This document shows positions 10,809 to 21,263 of a stretch of 64,000 nucleotides of DNA, in pieces. Position 1 is the stretch's first letter. The number at the start of each line of letters is the position of its first letter. This DNA comes from Kushneria indalinina DSM 14324 (GTDB lineage: Bacteria > Pseudomonadota > Gammaproteobacteria > Pseudomonadales > Halomonadaceae). The notes below the pieces were generated by a model. The model ran no database searches and was not told the DNA's origin. It worked only from the letters and a program-made list of their open reading frames with translations. Location: NCBI RefSeq assembly GCF_003385845.1, contig NZ_QRDJ01000006.1, forward strand, positions 62,001-126,000. Direction: 5' to 3'. The position numbers and the translations under genes were made by a program.

Positions 10809-11102
10809 TCAGCCTTCGAGCACGCCGAGGATGTCGGACTCGCTCATGATCAGAACTTCTTCACCGTTGATCTTTTCCTTCTCAACGCCAAAGCCATCCT
10901 TGAAAATCACCTTGTCGCCGACCTGAACGTCGAGCGGGCGCGTTTCACCGCTATCAAGGATGCGGCCCTTGCCAACGGCGAGGATTTCACCGCGGGTCGG
11001 CTTTTCCTGCGCGTTGCCGGGCAGAACGATGCCACCGGAGGTCTTTTGTTCTTCTTCCACGCGACGAACGACAACGCGATCGTGCAAAGGACGGATGTTC
11101 AT
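10809..11102 (-). CDS. groS: 10 kDa co-chaperonin GroES
   Basis: 97 residues. [21 protein letters not shown] is the family start. The mobile loop ([16 protein letters not shown]) that docks onto GroEL is intact, as is the C-terminal [13 protein letters not shown]. An AGGGAG ribosome binding site precedes the ATG. It is the first gene of the groESL operon, behind a sigma-32-like promoter. Confidence 0.97.
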   Translation of the reverse strand: MNIRPLHDRVVVRRVEEEQKTSGGIVLPGNAQEKPTRGEILAVGKGRILDSGETRPLDVQVGDKVIFKDGFGVEKEKINGEEVLIMSESDILGVLEG

Positions 11103-11219
11103 TTCTCACGTTCTCCCTGATTGGTTACATGAACTGCTGGGGACGATCAGGCCGCGGCGCTGGCGCCCCCGGTTTCCGGCGTGACCGGAGTATTTGGGTC
11201 GATATCACGACGTAGCAGA

Positions 11220-11251
11220 TTAATGAGGTCTTGTGGTGACGTTTCAAGGGG
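11220..11251 (-). promoter_or_regulatory. Sigma-32 (heat-shock) type promoter of groESL
   Basis: Reading the minus strand, CCCTTGAAAC (-35, consensus CTTGAAA) is followed after 13 bases by CCTCATTAA (-10, consensus CCCCATNT). It lies about 120 bases upstream of groES. I see no CIRCE inverted repeat, so control by RpoH rather than HrcA is inferred. Confidence 0.75.
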
Positions 11252-11265
11252 GCGGGCCAATTTTT

Positions 11266-11751
11266 TTACTCGCGTCGATCCCTGTCATTGTCGATGATTT
11301 CGCCTTCTATTACGCGGGTTTGTGATGACTGATTCGCCGAGGTATCGCGCTCGGTCTGGGTATAGGTGTCACCGCTTTTGTCATGGTTGGGATGATAGCG
11401 GTGGACGTTGACGTTGCTGCGCATGAAACGCCCCAGAAGCGCGCTTCGGGAGAAGGGCATCAGACAGAACATGGCGATGACGTCGGTGAGGATGCCGGGC
11501 ATGATCAGCAACACGCCGGCCATGATCATGGCGGCGCCGCGCTTGAGCTCAAGGCTGGCTACGCCGCCGGTGGCCATCTTTTCCTGAGCCTGGCGAAACG
11601 AATCCAGCCCTTCACGACGGATCAGGTGCATGCCAAGTGCGGCGGCCAGCACGATGACCAGCAATACCCAGGCGCCGATCAGCTTGCCCAGCACGAAAAT
11701 CGAGATCAGATCCAGCAATAAAAAGAAGCCGATGGGTAACAGCAGGGGCAT
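11266..11751 (-). CDS. fxsA: FxsA family membrane protein
   Basis: About 161 residues. FxsA is an inner-membrane protein whose overexpression relieves F-plasmid exclusion of phage T7. Its normal role is unclear. Diagnostic features are the N-terminal hydrophobic PLLLPIGFFLLLDLISIFVLG, the segment IRREGLDSFRQAQEKMATG, and ELKRGAAMIMAGVLLIMPGILTDVIA. The C-terminal 50 residues are polar and variable. The ATG at 11751 gives the family N-terminus. The ATG seven codons upstream would add MRECENI. Proximity to groESL is common in gammaproteobacteria. Confidence 0.88.
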   Translation of the reverse strand: MPLLLPIGFFLLLDLISIFVLGKLIGAWVLLVIVLAAALGMHLIRREGLDSFRQAQEKMATGGVASLELKRGAAMIMAGVLLIMPGILTDVIAMFCLMPFSRSALLGRFMRSNVNVHRYHPNHDKSGDTYTQTERDTSANQSSQTRVIEGEIIDNDRDRRE

Positions 11752-11975
11752 GATGTTTTCACACTCTCGCATTCGATGTGTTCACAGGGCTACCGTACAC
11801 GCCTTGCACTCCCATCAGGGGAGGCCAGGCACGGCAGGTGTCGATAGCATGGATACTGGCATGTCAGCCACGAGAGGTATATGCCTGGATGGTGACAGGG
11901 GACAAAAGTCGGGCAGGAAGGGGCGCCATGCGTAGAGTCAGGGCGGCCGCCGGGAGGCCGCCGCCCAATGGTCGA

Positions 11976-12242
11976 TCAGAGCTCGACGCTATCGCGCAGC
12001 TGCTCGACGGTGGTACTGCCGATACCGCTGACGCGGCTCAGGTCATCGGCACTTTCATAGGCGCCATGGGCATCACGGTCGGCAACAATGGCCTCGGCCT
12101 TTTTCTCGCCGATGCCCGGCAGGGCCGTTAGTTCGGCCGCGGTGGCGGTATTGATGTTGATGCTCTGCGGCTCGGCCATCAGTGGGGCGGACAGGGACAG
12201 CGCAGCGGTGGTCAAAAACATTGCGATCAGTTTGCGGGTCAT
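11976..12242 (-). CDS. ComEA-family helix-hairpin-helix protein
   Basis: 88 residues: a Sec signal peptide (MTRKLIAMFLTTAALSLSAPLMA), then SININTATAAELTALPGIGEKKAEAIVADRD and a second hairpin, LSRVSGIGSTTVEQL. These tandem HhH motifs define the ComEA DNA-binding domain. Free-standing short forms are widespread in gammaproteobacteria. In competent species ComEA-like proteins retain incoming DNA in the periplasm. No other competence gene is near, so a role in uptake is inferred only from the family. RBS CAGGAG is present. Confidence 0.88.
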   Translation of the reverse strand: MTRKLIAMFLTTAALSLSAPLMAEPQSININTATAAELTALPGIGEKKAEAIVADRDAHGAYESADDLSRVSGIGSTTVEQLRDSVEL

Positions 12243-12404
12243 GCCGGTTTCTCCTGTTGATAAGGTTACCTTGAGTATATCGGCAGGCGTGAATACTTAT
12301 TTAGGATAATTTTATATAAAGGGTTGTGCCTTGATGGTGATTCGCGGCTATCCCGCTTGCGAGGTACAACCCTTATACTGGCGCCTCGAACTACAGGAGC
12401 CTGC

Positions 12405-13106
12405 ATGTCTTCCCCACTGATCATCGCCCTCGATCACGCCAGTCTGGAGGCGGCGCTGCCGCTGGTAGACCAGCTGGATCCACAACGCTGTCGGCTCAAG
12501 GTGGGCAAGGAGCTTTTTGTCCGCAGCGGCCCGCAGGCATTGAAGGCGCTGCATCAGCGCGGCTTCGATGTCTTTCTGGATCTCAAGTTTCACGATATCC
12601 CCAATACGGTGGCCGCCGCCGTGCATGCTGCCGCCGATCACGGCGTATGGATGGTCAATGTCCATGCCTCGGGTGGTCGGGCGATGATGCAGGCGGCGCG
12701 GGACGTCCTTGACCGGCATGCGCTGCCCACGCATTTGATCGCCGTGACGGTACTGACCAGCATGAATGACGAGATGCTTGCCGAGACCGGCGTTGCGCGT
12801 ACGGCAGGCGAGCAGGCGCTGCATCTGGCCGGGCTTGCCCGGGAGAGTGGCATGGCGGGGGTGGTCTGCTCGGCCCGAGAGGCAGGCGATGTGGCCACGC
12901 AGTGTGGCCATGACTTTCTGCGGGTGACGCCGGGTATTCGACCGGCCTTTGCTCAGCGTGATGATCAGAGTCGTGTCATGACGCCGTTTGAAGCCATGCA
13001 GGCCGGTAGCACGTATCTGGTGATCGGCCGGCCGGTGACGCGTGCCGAAAAGCCGATGGCAGCGCTTGCGGCCATCGAGCAGGAGCTTTCAACGATGAAG
13101 CCGTAG
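12405..13106 (+). CDS. pyrF: Orotidine 5'-phosphate decarboxylase
   Basis: 233 residues. It catalyses the last step of UMP synthesis. The catalytic Asp-x-Lys-x-x-Asp set is clear as D59, K61 and D64 in [12 protein letters not shown]. The phosphate loop motifs TPGIRPAF and [11 protein letters not shown] are also present. The ATG at 12405 follows CAGGAG at proper spacing. An in-frame upstream start at 12324 would add 27 non-family residues. The gene is convergent with lapB, with only 8 bases between the stops. Confidence 0.96.
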   Translation: MSSPLIIALDHASLEAALPLVDQLDPQRCRLKVGKELFVRSGPQALKALHQRGFDVFLDLKFHDIPNTVAAAVHAAADHGVWMVNVHASGGRAMMQAARDVLDRHALPTHLIAVTVLTSMNDEMLAETGVARTAGEQALHLAGLARESGMAGVVCSAREAGDVATQCGHDFLRVTPGIRPAFAQRDDQSRVMTPFEAMQAGSTYLVIGRPVTRAEKPMAALAAIEQELSTMKP

Positions 13107-13114
13107 CGGCTGCG

Positions 13115-14305
13115 CTACTCGCCTTCCAGACCCGTGATGGGCTTGATGGTGCCCCACTGACGACAGCTGGGACAGTGCCAGTAGAGCTGCTCGCCCTGAA
13201 AGCCGCAGCTCTTGCAGCGATAACGCGCGCGCTGGGCCATGAGCTGTTCGGTATGACGCTTGAGCAGGCGCAGGTGATCAAGCTCATGTGCCGGAACCTC
13301 CTTGAGATAGAGGTCCATCAGATAGTCGATCCCGCGCAGGCTCGGATTGCCTTGAAGCTGCTCACTGACCAGGCGCGTGGCGCTCTCTACGCCATCACGG
13401 GCGTGCAGTCGCTCGGCCAGCAACAGCACAAAGGAGACGTAGGGGGCCTTTTCAATCTGATCGTGCAGGAAGTCGATCAGCCCTTCTTCATCGTCGAGCA
13501 GGTCAAAGGCGCGCTGGATGGGCGCCAGGGTGATGGGCACCATATCGCTGTCCTGATCGCGAATGCGGCGCAGGGCGCGAATTTCGTTGCGGTAGCTGCC
13601 GGCACGGTGCTCGATATCAGCATGAATCCAGTTGGCCCGTACGCAGGCCACATCGATGGAGAGCGCCTGTTTGAGATGCCGGCGGGCGGGGCCGGGGCTG
13701 CCTTCCTCGATGGCCTGCTCGGCAAGCTCGCAGTGCCAGTGGGCTGCGGCGCGCCTTAACGGTTCATCCTGACGTATCAGTTGGGGCAGGGCCACCTCCA
13801 GTGCCGCCTGCCACTCCTTCTCCCGCTCGTAGAGATCTACCACCAGCCGTTTGGCGGCCGTGGCCGTCTCTTCGTTTTCACACTGGCATATCAGGGCGTC
13901 CAGAAGCCGCTCGGCGCGATCAAGCACGCCCAGGCGCATGAAGTCGCGGGCCAGCTCAAGCTGGACCTGTTCGCTTTGTTCGGTGGTCAGGACAGGGCGC
14001 GCCAGCAGGTTCTGGTGAATCCTGACGGCACGATCGGCTTCGCCACGCATGCGAAAGAGATTGCCCAGCGCAATGTGGGTATCAATGGTATCGCCGTTGA
14101 CTTCAAGCGCCTGAACGAAGGTTTCGATGGCGCGGTCGGGCTGCTCGTTGAGCAGGAAATTCAGCCCGACAAAATAGTCGCGTGACAGGTGCTGGCCGGA
14201 AAGCGCCCGGTGGCGATAGCGATAGTGCTTTCGCTCCATGCGGCCCAGCCACCAGCCGATGCCGATTGCCGCAACGAGAATAAGGAGCAGCACGGGATCC
14301 GGCAT
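13115..14305 (-). CDS. lapB: Lipopolysaccharide assembly protein LapB (YciM)
   Basis: 396 residues. LapB sits in the inner membrane and tunes LPS synthesis by promoting FtsH-dependent turnover of LpxC. An N-terminal membrane anchor (LLLILVAAIGIGWWLG) is followed by tandem TPR repeats (about 40-350). The C-terminal rubredoxin-like metal-binding domain has two CxxC pairs, CKSCGFQ and CPSCRQWG. Its ATG directly abuts the lapA stop (TGAATG), a coupled arrangement typical of ihfB-lapA-lapB. Confidence 0.95.
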   Translation of the reverse strand: MPDPVLLLILVAAIGIGWWLGRMERKHYRYRHRALSGQHLSRDYFVGLNFLLNEQPDRAIETFVQALEVNGDTIDTHIALGNLFRMRGEADRAVRIHQNLLARPVLTTEQSEQVQLELARDFMRLGVLDRAERLLDALICQCENEETATAAKRLVVDLYEREKEWQAALEVALPQLIRQDEPLRRAAAHWHCELAEQAIEEGSPGPARRHLKQALSIDVACVRANWIHADIEHRAGSYRNEIRALRRIRDQDSDMVPITLAPIQRAFDLLDDEEGLIDFLHDQIEKAPYVSFVLLLAERLHARDGVESATRLVSEQLQGNPSLRGIDYLMDLYLKEVPAHELDHLRLLKRHTEQLMAQRARYRCKSCGFQGEQLYWHCPSCRQWGTIKPITGLEGE

Positions 14306-14611
14306 TCAGGGGGCTTCCTTGAACTCCTGAACGCGCAGGCGATCAAGCTCCTTGCGTTGTTGCTGATTGTCATGACGAGTGCGCATGAGATTGGTGCGCA
14401 GACGCAGATATAGCCCGGACATGGCGACCATCCCCAGCAGTACGCCAGCGACCAGCGCTGACAGCAGCCAAAGAGACAGCGACGCCGGCGGCAGTTCCGC
14501 CCAGATGACATCCAGCGGTACGGTCTGCTGGTTGCGCACGGCAAACAGCATGCCCAGCAATACAACGATCAGTGTGATAACAGCAAGTACCACGCCCTTG
14601 AGCCAGCGCAT
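14306..14611 (-). CDS. lapA: Lipopolysaccharide assembly protein LapA
   Basis: 101 residues with two transmembrane helices (MRWLKGVVLAVITLIVVLLG and SLSLWLLSALVAGVLLGM) flanking the conserved FAVRNQQTVPLDV segment. A C-terminal basic coiled-coil tail reads RHDNQQQRKELDRLRVQEF. LapA works with LapB in the inner membrane. The ATG at 14611 gives the family N-terminus. The stop abuts the lapB start. Confidence 0.93.
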   Translation of the reverse strand: MRWLKGVVLAVITLIVVLLGMLFAVRNQQTVPLDVIWAELPPASLSLWLLSALVAGVLLGMVAMSGLYLRLRTNLMRTRHDNQQQRKELDRLRVQEFKEAP

Positions 14612-14746
14612 AGCAGATCCCTGATTTTCCCTGTCCAATTGAAGGCAGTGTAACACTGGCAGTGGCGTGCAGCGATGTTTACGGCGCTTGCCTGCACGCG
14701 TGATGAGGCAGGATAAGGAATGAAATGATGGTGATGCGAGAGGTGA

Positions 14747-15043
14747 TCAAAATCCCTGTTCACGGCTGGCATTGACCTGCTCGCGCAGCTCCTTGCCCGG
14801 CTTGAAGTGAGGCACGTGCTTGCCGCTGAGACTGACAGGATCGCCCGTTTTGGGATTGCGTCCGGTGCGTGGCTCGCGATAGTGAAGGGAAAAGCTGCCA
14901 AAGCCGCGGATCTCGACACGCCCTCCGTTGGCCAGCGTATCGGTAATGTCGTCAAGAATCAGGCGAACCGCCGACTCTACCTCCTTGACGGATAACTCTG
15001 ATTGTTGCGCGGCAATCTGTTCGATCAATTCGGACTTCGTCAT
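14747..15043 (-). CDS. ihfB: Integration host factor beta subunit
   Basis: 98 residues of the HU/IHF DNA-bending family. [20 protein letters not shown] is the IhfB start. [19 protein letters not shown] and the beta-arm sequence GRNPKTG with its DNA-intercalating Pro are present, as is the IhfB ending [15 protein letters not shown]. The ATG at 15043 was chosen over upstream in-frame codons because it matches the family. lapA and lapB follow. rpsA, usually upstream of ihfB in gammaproteobacteria, is not here. Confidence 0.96.
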   Translation of the reverse strand: MTKSELIEQIAAQQSELSVKEVESAVRLILDDITDTLANGGRVEIRGFGSFSLHYREPRTGRNPKTGDPVSLSGKHVPHFKPGKELREQVNASREQGF

Positions 15044-15250
15044 CGGGGGTTCTCCATCCGTCCTGTCGGGAGCCTTCAAGGGCTTTTTGTTTGTTTTCAG
15101 CATAGCCGCTAATGTGAGATAAAACAACGCACTACATACCACCCAAAATTAATGCCGGGGGTGGCGGTCAAAGTTTCAGACAAACATGGGCGTGGCGTGC
15201 CGGCTGCGTATAATGGCGCATGGGCCATCGCCATCTGACAGGAGATCAAT

Positions 15251-15544
15251 GTGAGTGAACCAAAAGCCTTTGATGCCACAGCGCGCAAGCGCCTTTACTG
15301 GCATTCCCGTCGTGGCATGTGGGAGCTGGATCTGATGCTGGTGCCCTTTTTCGAGAACTGCTTCGATGGGCTCAGCGACGAGGACCAGTACGCCTATCAG
15401 GCGCTGATCGCTCAGGAAGACCAGGATCTTTTCCTGTGGCTGATGCGCCGTGAAATTCCCGATGATCAGACACTTGCGCCCATTATCAAGCAGATCGTGG
15501 ATTATGCCGAAAGCACCCGTACAAGTGACGTTCGCCCGCTCTAG
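15251..15544 (+). CDS. sdhE: FAD assembly factor SdhE
   Basis: 97 residues. SdhE helps attach FAD covalently to succinate dehydrogenase/fumarate reductase flavoproteins. The diagnostic RGMWELD (RGxxExD) motif lies near residues 20-26, followed by LVPFFENCFDGLSDEDQYAYQALIAQEDQDLF, typical of the small helical bundle. It overlaps the following ygfX gene by 41 bases, so the two are co-translated. Confidence 0.93.
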   Translation: MSEPKAFDATARKRLYWHSRRGMWELDLMLVPFFENCFDGLSDEDQYAYQALIAQEDQDLFLWLMRREIPDDQTLAPIIKQIVDYAESTRTSDVRPL

Positions 15545-15917
15545 GGTCGCGTTCGGGCTCTATCTGCTTGTCGGGAGCGCCATCGCGCTGGCCTGCGCCC
15601 TCTGGCTGTCGATGCTCTGGTCGGGAGTGGTCCTTGTCGTGCTGGGCGCACTGGGGTGGCAACAGGCGGGGCGGGTGCCGCCGCCGCTTCGCACCACCGG
15701 CAACGGTCAGTGGGAGCAGTACCGCTACGATCAATGGCAGGGAGTGACGCTCAGGGCCCCACGAGTGGGGCCGCTGTTGTGTGAGGTTTGCATCGAGCGT
15801 CGCCGTTACGCGCTCTGGTATGACATGCTGCCGCCCGAGCAGTTTCGTTGCCTGCGCCGGGCGCTTTTGACTGCTTCATCAGGCGATGACCCGTCCTCCG
15901 AACCTTCTCAGAGCTGA
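15504..15917 (+). CDS. YgfX/CptA-like inner-membrane protein
   Basis: About 137 residues from the ATG at 15504, which lies inside sdhE in another frame. Two adjacent transmembrane helices (about 16-52) are followed by a soluble domain with WQGVTLRAPRVGPLLCEVCI and a C-terminal RCLRRALLTA. The sdhE-ygfX pairing is a known gammaproteobacterial arrangement. E. coli YgfX was described as the CptA toxin acting on FtsZ/MreB. Whether this copy is a toxin is not shown. Its stop overlaps the end of the convergent FUSC gene by 10 bases. Confidence 0.75.
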   Translation: MPKAPVQVTFARSRVAFGLYLLVGSAIALACALWLSMLWSGVVLVVLGALGWQQAGRVPPPLRTTGNGQWEQYRYDQWQGVTLRAPRVGPLLCEVCIERRRYALWYDMLPPEQFRCLRRALLTASSGDDPSSEPSQS

Positions 15918-17047
15918 GCGCCATCCGGGCGCTCGTCGCTCAAACGCCTGCCGCCCACCAGGTGGTGCCGGCTGGCCCGCTTTCTGAGTCTTGAGCTGGG
16001 CAGGCGCTGGATATTGCTCAGATAGCCGACCAGGGCACGCGCCTGCCGGGCCAGCTCGCGGTTGAGCCATAGATAGCCGCTGGGGCTGAACAGGGCGCGC
16101 CCTGAAGAGGAGCGTCCGGAAAAGGCCCGATTGACGTAGCGCTGCAGATCCAGCGCGGCGATATCCAGATCGATCTCCTGACCGGTGCGGACCTGATGGG
16201 CCAGCATCGACAGGTCACGCGCCAGCTGCTGCTGTTCATCGCGCAGCCCCTCAAGACTTTCAATGATGTCGTGACCGTTGCGGGTGTCCCAGTGGGTCTC
16301 CAGCAGCAGCTCGACGGTCGAGATCATGCGTCGCTCCAGTGAGAGCAGGCTGTTGAGCTCGCCGCGGCGCAGCCTGCCTTCCTTGTGCACGGCGTCCACC
16401 AGAGCGCGCTGCTTGATCAGCTGCGAGGTGGTCTTTTTCATCTCTTCAAGCGCCTGATCGTGATCGGCTTCGGTGGCCAGGGTGTGGGCGTAATAGAGAC
16501 TCGCCAGCCGGTCGAGGTTGTCGGCCAGCATGAAGCGAAAGAGATCCGTCGCCTTCTGGGGCAGCACGATGATCGTGATGATGATCCCGATGCTGGTGCC
16601 CAGCAGTACGTCAAAGGCGCGCCACAGCGCGATGGTCAGATCCTCGTTGCCATCGCCGGTGACCATCAGGATCGTGATGCCAAACATCAGCACGCTGTAG
16701 CCATAGCGTGAGGTAAAGGTGGCGTGTAGTGCCACGGCGATGGCGGCCAGGGTCAGCACCTGAATGGTGCCCGGCGGCGCGGACGGAATCAGCAGCAAAG
16801 CGACACCCAGAATCCCGCCAAGCGCAGTGCCGATCAGGCGCTGGCCGCCCTTGTCGAGCACGCCGCCGACATGGGGCAGGTTGCCCATGACCATGAGTGT
16901 GCTGACCGGCGCCCAGATGCTGTGGGGAATGTTGAAAAGCGAAATGATGAAAAAGGTGACGCTGAGCGCGATGGTGGCCCGCAGCGTGTAAAGATAGTGA
17001 CGGTAACGATAGTTGAAATAGGGATCGCGAAAGCGTATGCGTGCCAT
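15908..17047 (-). CDS. FUSC family membrane transporter-like protein
   Basis: 379 residues. The first ~170 carry six hydrophobic helices (IALSVTFFIISLFNIPHSIWAPVSTLMVMG, GTALGGILGVALLLIP, LLGTSIGIIITIIVLPQKA). This is the FUSC/aromatic acid exporter half-module, including the GGxxDKGGQRLIGT loop. The C-terminal ~190 residues are soluble and helical. Such proteins are predicted effluxers of aromatic acids or fusaric acid-like compounds, but single-module forms are poorly characterised. No membrane-fusion partner is adjacent. Confidence 0.8.
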   Translation of the reverse strand: MARIRFRDPYFNYRYRHYLYTLRATIALSVTFFIISLFNIPHSIWAPVSTLMVMGNLPHVGGVLDKGGQRLIGTALGGILGVALLLIPSAPPGTIQVLTLAAIAVALHATFTSRYGYSVLMFGITILMVTGDGNEDLTIALWRAFDVLLGTSIGIIITIIVLPQKATDLFRFMLADNLDRLASLYYAHTLATEADHDQALEEMKKTTSQLIKQRALVDAVHKEGRLRRGELNSLLSLERRMISTVELLLETHWDTRNGHDIIESLEGLRDEQQQLARDLSMLAHQVRTGQEIDLDIAALDLQRYVNRAFSGRSSSGRALFSPSGYLWLNRELARQARALVGYLSNIQRLPSSRLRKRASRHHLVGGRRLSDERPDGAQL

Positions 17048-17134
17048 GGGGCGCCGGGCTGGATAAATGAGTATGCCTATCTTATCGTCGAAGAATCCGA
17101 AAACTCGAGGAATAATCCTCCTTTACGGGCAATC

Positions 17135-17155
17135 GGGGCGGCGTTGCGCCGCCCC
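17135..17155. repeat. GC-rich hairpin with adjacent short direct repeat
   Basis: A perfect 9-bp stem (GGGGCGGCG, loop TTG, CGCCGCCCC) lies between the FUSC gene and dppF. It is followed by two near-identical copies of CCCGCTGTTT(A/G)TCAG. There is no T-run on either strand, so it may be a weak terminator or mRNA 3' structure for the dpp operon. Confidence 0.4.
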
Positions 17156-17203
17156 GCTGTTTATCAGGCCGTCCCGCTGTTTGTCAGACCATCTCGATAT
17201 GCA

Positions 17204-18229
17204 TCATGCCGCCCCGGTCAGGCGCTTCTCCATGATCTCCTCGGCGAAATGGCAGGCCACCCGGGCGCCTTCGACGTTGCGAAGCTCCGGGCGCTTGTCG
17301 GCGCACTCGGGGCGGGCGTGCGGGCAGCGGCGATGAAAGGCGCAGCCCGATGGCGGTGACAGGGGCGAGGGCAGCTCACCGCTGAGCGCGATCCTGGCGC
17401 GGCGCTCGTCGGGATTGACCGACGGGGTGGCCGAGAGCAGCGCCTGGGTGTAGGGGTGACGCGGCGTCGTAAACAGCGCTTCGCGCGAGCCGACCTCCAC
17501 CGGGCGGCCCAGATACATGACCATGACGTTGTCGGCCACGTGTCGCACCACGCTCAGATCGTGCGAGATGAACAGATACGCCAGGCCAAACTCTTTCTGC
17601 AGGTCGTTGAGCAGGTTGAGCACCTGGGCCTGGACCGAGACATCCAGCGCCGACACGGGCTCATCGAGCACCAGTACCCGGGGGCGCAGCATCAGGGCGC
17701 GGGCCACGGCAATGCGCTGGCGCTGGCCGCCGGAGAACATGTGCGGGTAGCGGTCATAGTGTTCCGGGCGCAGCCCGACGCGGGCCAGCATGTCACGCGC
17801 CATGCGCCGACGCTCATCGGCCGGTGTCGAGGTGTTGATCACCAGCGGCTCTTCCAGAATGGTGCCGATGCGCTTGCGTGGATTGAGCGAGCCGTAGGGA
17901 TTCTGAAACACCATCTGCACGTCGCGGCGCAGCGCGGCCAGGGTTTTTTGATCGGGATTGGCGGCGTCACGCCCGCCGACCGACAGTTCCCCCGAGGAGG
18001 GATGTTCCACCAGCGTCAGCATGCGGGCAAGCGTTGACTTGCCACAGCCGGATTCTCCCACCACGGCCAGCGTTTCTCCAGCGTGAAGGGTAAAGCTGAC
18101 GCCGCGCACGGCGTGCAGTTCGGCGCGGCGCAAAAAGCCCTGGCGCACCTGATAGGTCTGAACGAGATCGCGCGCTTCCATCAAAGGCGCATCGAGCAGG
18201 GATTCATCAAGGATGTCGGGTCTGCTCAT
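17204..18229 (-). CDS. dppF: Dipeptide ABC transporter ATP-binding protein DppF
   Basis: 341 residues, cytoplasmic ATPase of a peptide importer. Walker A is GESGCGKS (58-65), the signature is FSGGQRQRIAVARAL (165-179), Walker B is VLVLDEP (185-191), followed by the H-loop ISHDLSV. The C-terminal oligopeptide-transporter domain has CAFHRRCPHARPEC, a Cys cluster that can hold an Fe-S cluster in some members. Its start overlaps the dppD stop by four bases (ATGA). It is the last gene of the dppA-ldcA-dppBCDF cluster. Confidence 0.92.
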   Translation of the reverse strand: MSRPDILDESLLDAPLMEARDLVQTYQVRQGFLRRAELHAVRGVSFTLHAGETLAVVGESGCGKSTLARMLTLVEHPSSGELSVGGRDAANPDQKTLAALRRDVQMVFQNPYGSLNPRKRIGTILEEPLVINTSTPADERRRMARDMLARVGLRPEHYDRYPHMFSGGQRQRIAVARALMLRPRVLVLDEPVSALDVSVQAQVLNLLNDLQKEFGLAYLFISHDLSVVRHVADNVMVMYLGRPVEVGSREALFTTPRHPYTQALLSATPSVNPDERRARIALSGELPSPLSPPSGCAFHRRCPHARPECADKRPELRNVEGARVACHFAEEIMEKRLTGAA

Positions 18230-19227
18230 GGGGCGATCTCCAGAACCTCTTCATTCAGCGGATGATAGCAGCGCACATGACGTGTCCCGAGACCGGTTTC
18301 GGCATGGACGGCCTTGAGCGCCGGGCGGCTGGCGCGACAGTCCTGTCGGGCATGGGCGCAGCGCGGATGAAACAGACAGCCCTGGGGGCGGTCGTTGATG
18401 CCCGGCACCACACCGGGAATGGTCGGCAGGCGCGCGGTGCCCGGATGGCGCTCTGGCAGTGCGTTGAGCAGCGCCCCGGTATAGGGATGGGCAGGCTCGC
18501 GAAAGACATCATGACTGGCGCCGGTTTCCATCAGCTGCCCGGCGTACATGACGGCGACCCGCTTGGCGGCGCCGGCCACCACGCCCATGTCATGGGTAAT
18601 CAGGATCATGCCCATGCCGCGCTCTTGTTGAAGGCGCAGCAACAGATCCAGAATCTGTGCCTGGATGGTCACATCCAGCGCCGTGGTCGGTTCATCGGCG
18701 ATCAAGAGCCGCGGATTGCAGGCAATCGCCATGGCGATCATCACGCGCTGGTTCATGCCGCCCGAGAGCTGGTGAGGATAGTCATTGAGGCGCTTGCCCG
18801 GCGCCGGGATGCCAACCTGGTCGAGCAGCTCGATGCCGCGCTCGCGGCGCTGGCGGCGGCTGCCGCCTTCATGCGCCTTGATGGCTTCCAGCAGCTGAAA
18901 GCCGATGGTAAAGCTCGGGTTGAGGCTGGTGCTCGGCTCCTGAAAGATCATGGCAATATCGTTGCCGGTCAGGCGGCGCCGGGCGCGGTCGTTCAGGGTC
19001 TGCATGTCCTGGCCGGCAAAGTGAAAGCGACTGGCCTCGACCCGGGCGTTAAAGGGCAGAAGGCCCATCATCGCCAGCATGGTCACGCTCTTGCCGGAAC
19101 CCGATTCGCCGACGATACCGAGCACTTCGCCTTCCTCCAGTGTCAGACTCAGATCCGATACTGCGGGGAAGGTCCCTTCATCCGTGTCGAAGGACACGCT
19201 GAGCTGTTCAATGTCCAGAAGCGCCAT
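18226..19227 (-). CDS. dppD: Dipeptide ABC transporter ATP-binding protein DppD
   Basis: 333 residues, the second ATPase of the peptide importer. Walker A is GESGSGKS (40-47). The signature [19 protein letters not shown] and [18 protein letters not shown] (Walker B) are followed by ITHDMGVV. The C-terminal [15 protein letters not shown] holds the same Cys pattern as DppF. The ATG at 19227 follows CAGGAG and matches the family start [13 protein letters not shown]. There are 71 bases between the dppC stop and this start, and a 4-base overlap with dppF. Confidence 0.93.
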   Translation of the reverse strand: MALLDIEQLSVSFDTDEGTFPAVSDLSLTLEEGEVLGIVGESGSGKSVTMLAMMGLLPFNARVEASRFHFAGQDMQTLNDRARRRLTGNDIAMIFQEPSTSLNPSFTIGFQLLEAIKAHEGGSRRQRRERGIELLDQVGIPAPGKRLNDYPHQLSGGMNQRVMIAMAIACNPRLLIADEPTTALDVTIQAQILDLLLRLQQERGMGMILITHDMGVVAGAAKRVAVMYAGQLMETGASHDVFREPAHPYTGALLNALPERHPGTARLPTIPGVVPGINDRPQGCLFHPRCAHARQDCRASRPALKAVHAETGLGTRHVRCYHPLNEEVLEIAP

Positions 19228-19298
19228 GGTGCTCTCCTGTTGTGAAATGGTCGACGTTTGTCGTTGTTGTCGTGTCCGTGCGGCCTCTGCCGACACCC

Positions 19299-20237
19299 TC
19301 AGCGCTTCAAGCGCGGGTCGAGGGCATCGCGCAGGCCGTCGCCCATGATGTTGAAGGCCAGCACCGTGATCAGAACCGCAAGCCCCGGGAAGGTCACCAC
19401 CCACCAGGCCTGCAGCACATACTGGCGGGCATCGGCCAGCATGCTGCCCCATTCCGGTGTCGGCGGCTGGGCGCCCAGACCCAGAAAGCCCAGCGCGGCG
19501 GCATCGAGTACGGCGTTGGAGAAGCTGAGCGTGGCCTGCACGATCAGCGGCGCCAGACAGTTGGGCAAAATGGTAATGAACATCAGGCGAAACATGCCGG
19601 CGCCGGCCAGCCGTGAGGCCATCACGTATTCACGCTCGCGCTCGGTAATTACCGAGCTGCGCGTCAGGCGCACGTAGTGGGGCAGATAGACCACCGCAAT
19701 CGCCAGCATGGCGTTAAAAAGCCCCGGACCGAGGACGGCGACTACCACCACGGCCAGCAAAAGGCTCGGGATCGACAGCATGATGTCCATCAGACGCATG
19801 ATGACCGTATCAACCCAGCCGCGCAGAAAGCCGGCCAGAAGGCCCAGCAGCACGCCGATGCCCAGTGACAGTGATACCACGATGACGCCGATGGTCATCG
19901 ATAGTCGCGCGCCGTGGATCAGGCGACTCAATATGTCGCGGCCCAGATCATCGGTACCCAGGATGAATCGCCACGTGCCGCCGTCCTGCCAGAAGGGCGG
20001 GGTGAGCACACTGTCGCGAAACTGCGCGACCGGCGAGTAGGGCGCGACCACATCCGCCAGGCAGGCGATCAATACGATCAGCGCGATAATGACCATGCCG
20101 ACCAGCGCGGCGCGGTTGCGGCGAAAGCTGCGCCATACATCACGCAGTGGAGAAGGCCGCTTTGGCGTGCTCTCGGTCGTGGTGTCGTCATCGAGTTCCG
20201 GCACAGCGGCCGGTGGCTGAGGGGTAACCTGTGTCAT
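19299..20237 (-). CDS. dppC: Dipeptide ABC transporter permease DppC
   Basis: 312 residues with six membrane helices. A polar N-terminal tail with Thr/Pro/Asp precedes WRSFRRNRAALVGMVIIALIV, the family start. The loop LGTDDLGRDILSRLIHGARLS and the EAA-type motif YVMASRLAGAGMFRLMFITILPN, which contacts the ATPases, are both clear. A strong GGAGG site precedes the ATG. It lies 15 bases after dppB. Confidence 0.93.
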   Translation of the reverse strand: MTQVTPQPPAAVPELDDDTTTESTPKRPSPLRDVWRSFRRNRAALVGMVIIALIVLIACLADVVAPYSPVAQFRDSVLTPPFWQDGGTWRFILGTDDLGRDILSRLIHGARLSMTIGVIVVSLSLGIGVLLGLLAGFLRGWVDTVIMRLMDIMLSIPSLLLAVVVVAVLGPGLFNAMLAIAVVYLPHYVRLTRSSVITEREREYVMASRLAGAGMFRLMFITILPNCLAPLIVQATLSFSNAVLDAAALGFLGLGAQPPTPEWGSMLADARQYVLQAWWVVTFPGLAVLITVLAFNIMGDGLRDALDPRLKR

Positions 20238-20252
20238 GTGTGGCCTCCAGGC

Positions 20253-21263
<1,011 letters not shown>

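Noticed and set aside
18262-19245. 327-codon frame opposite dppD
   Set aside because: Antisense shadow; dppD carries Walker A, signature and Walker B.
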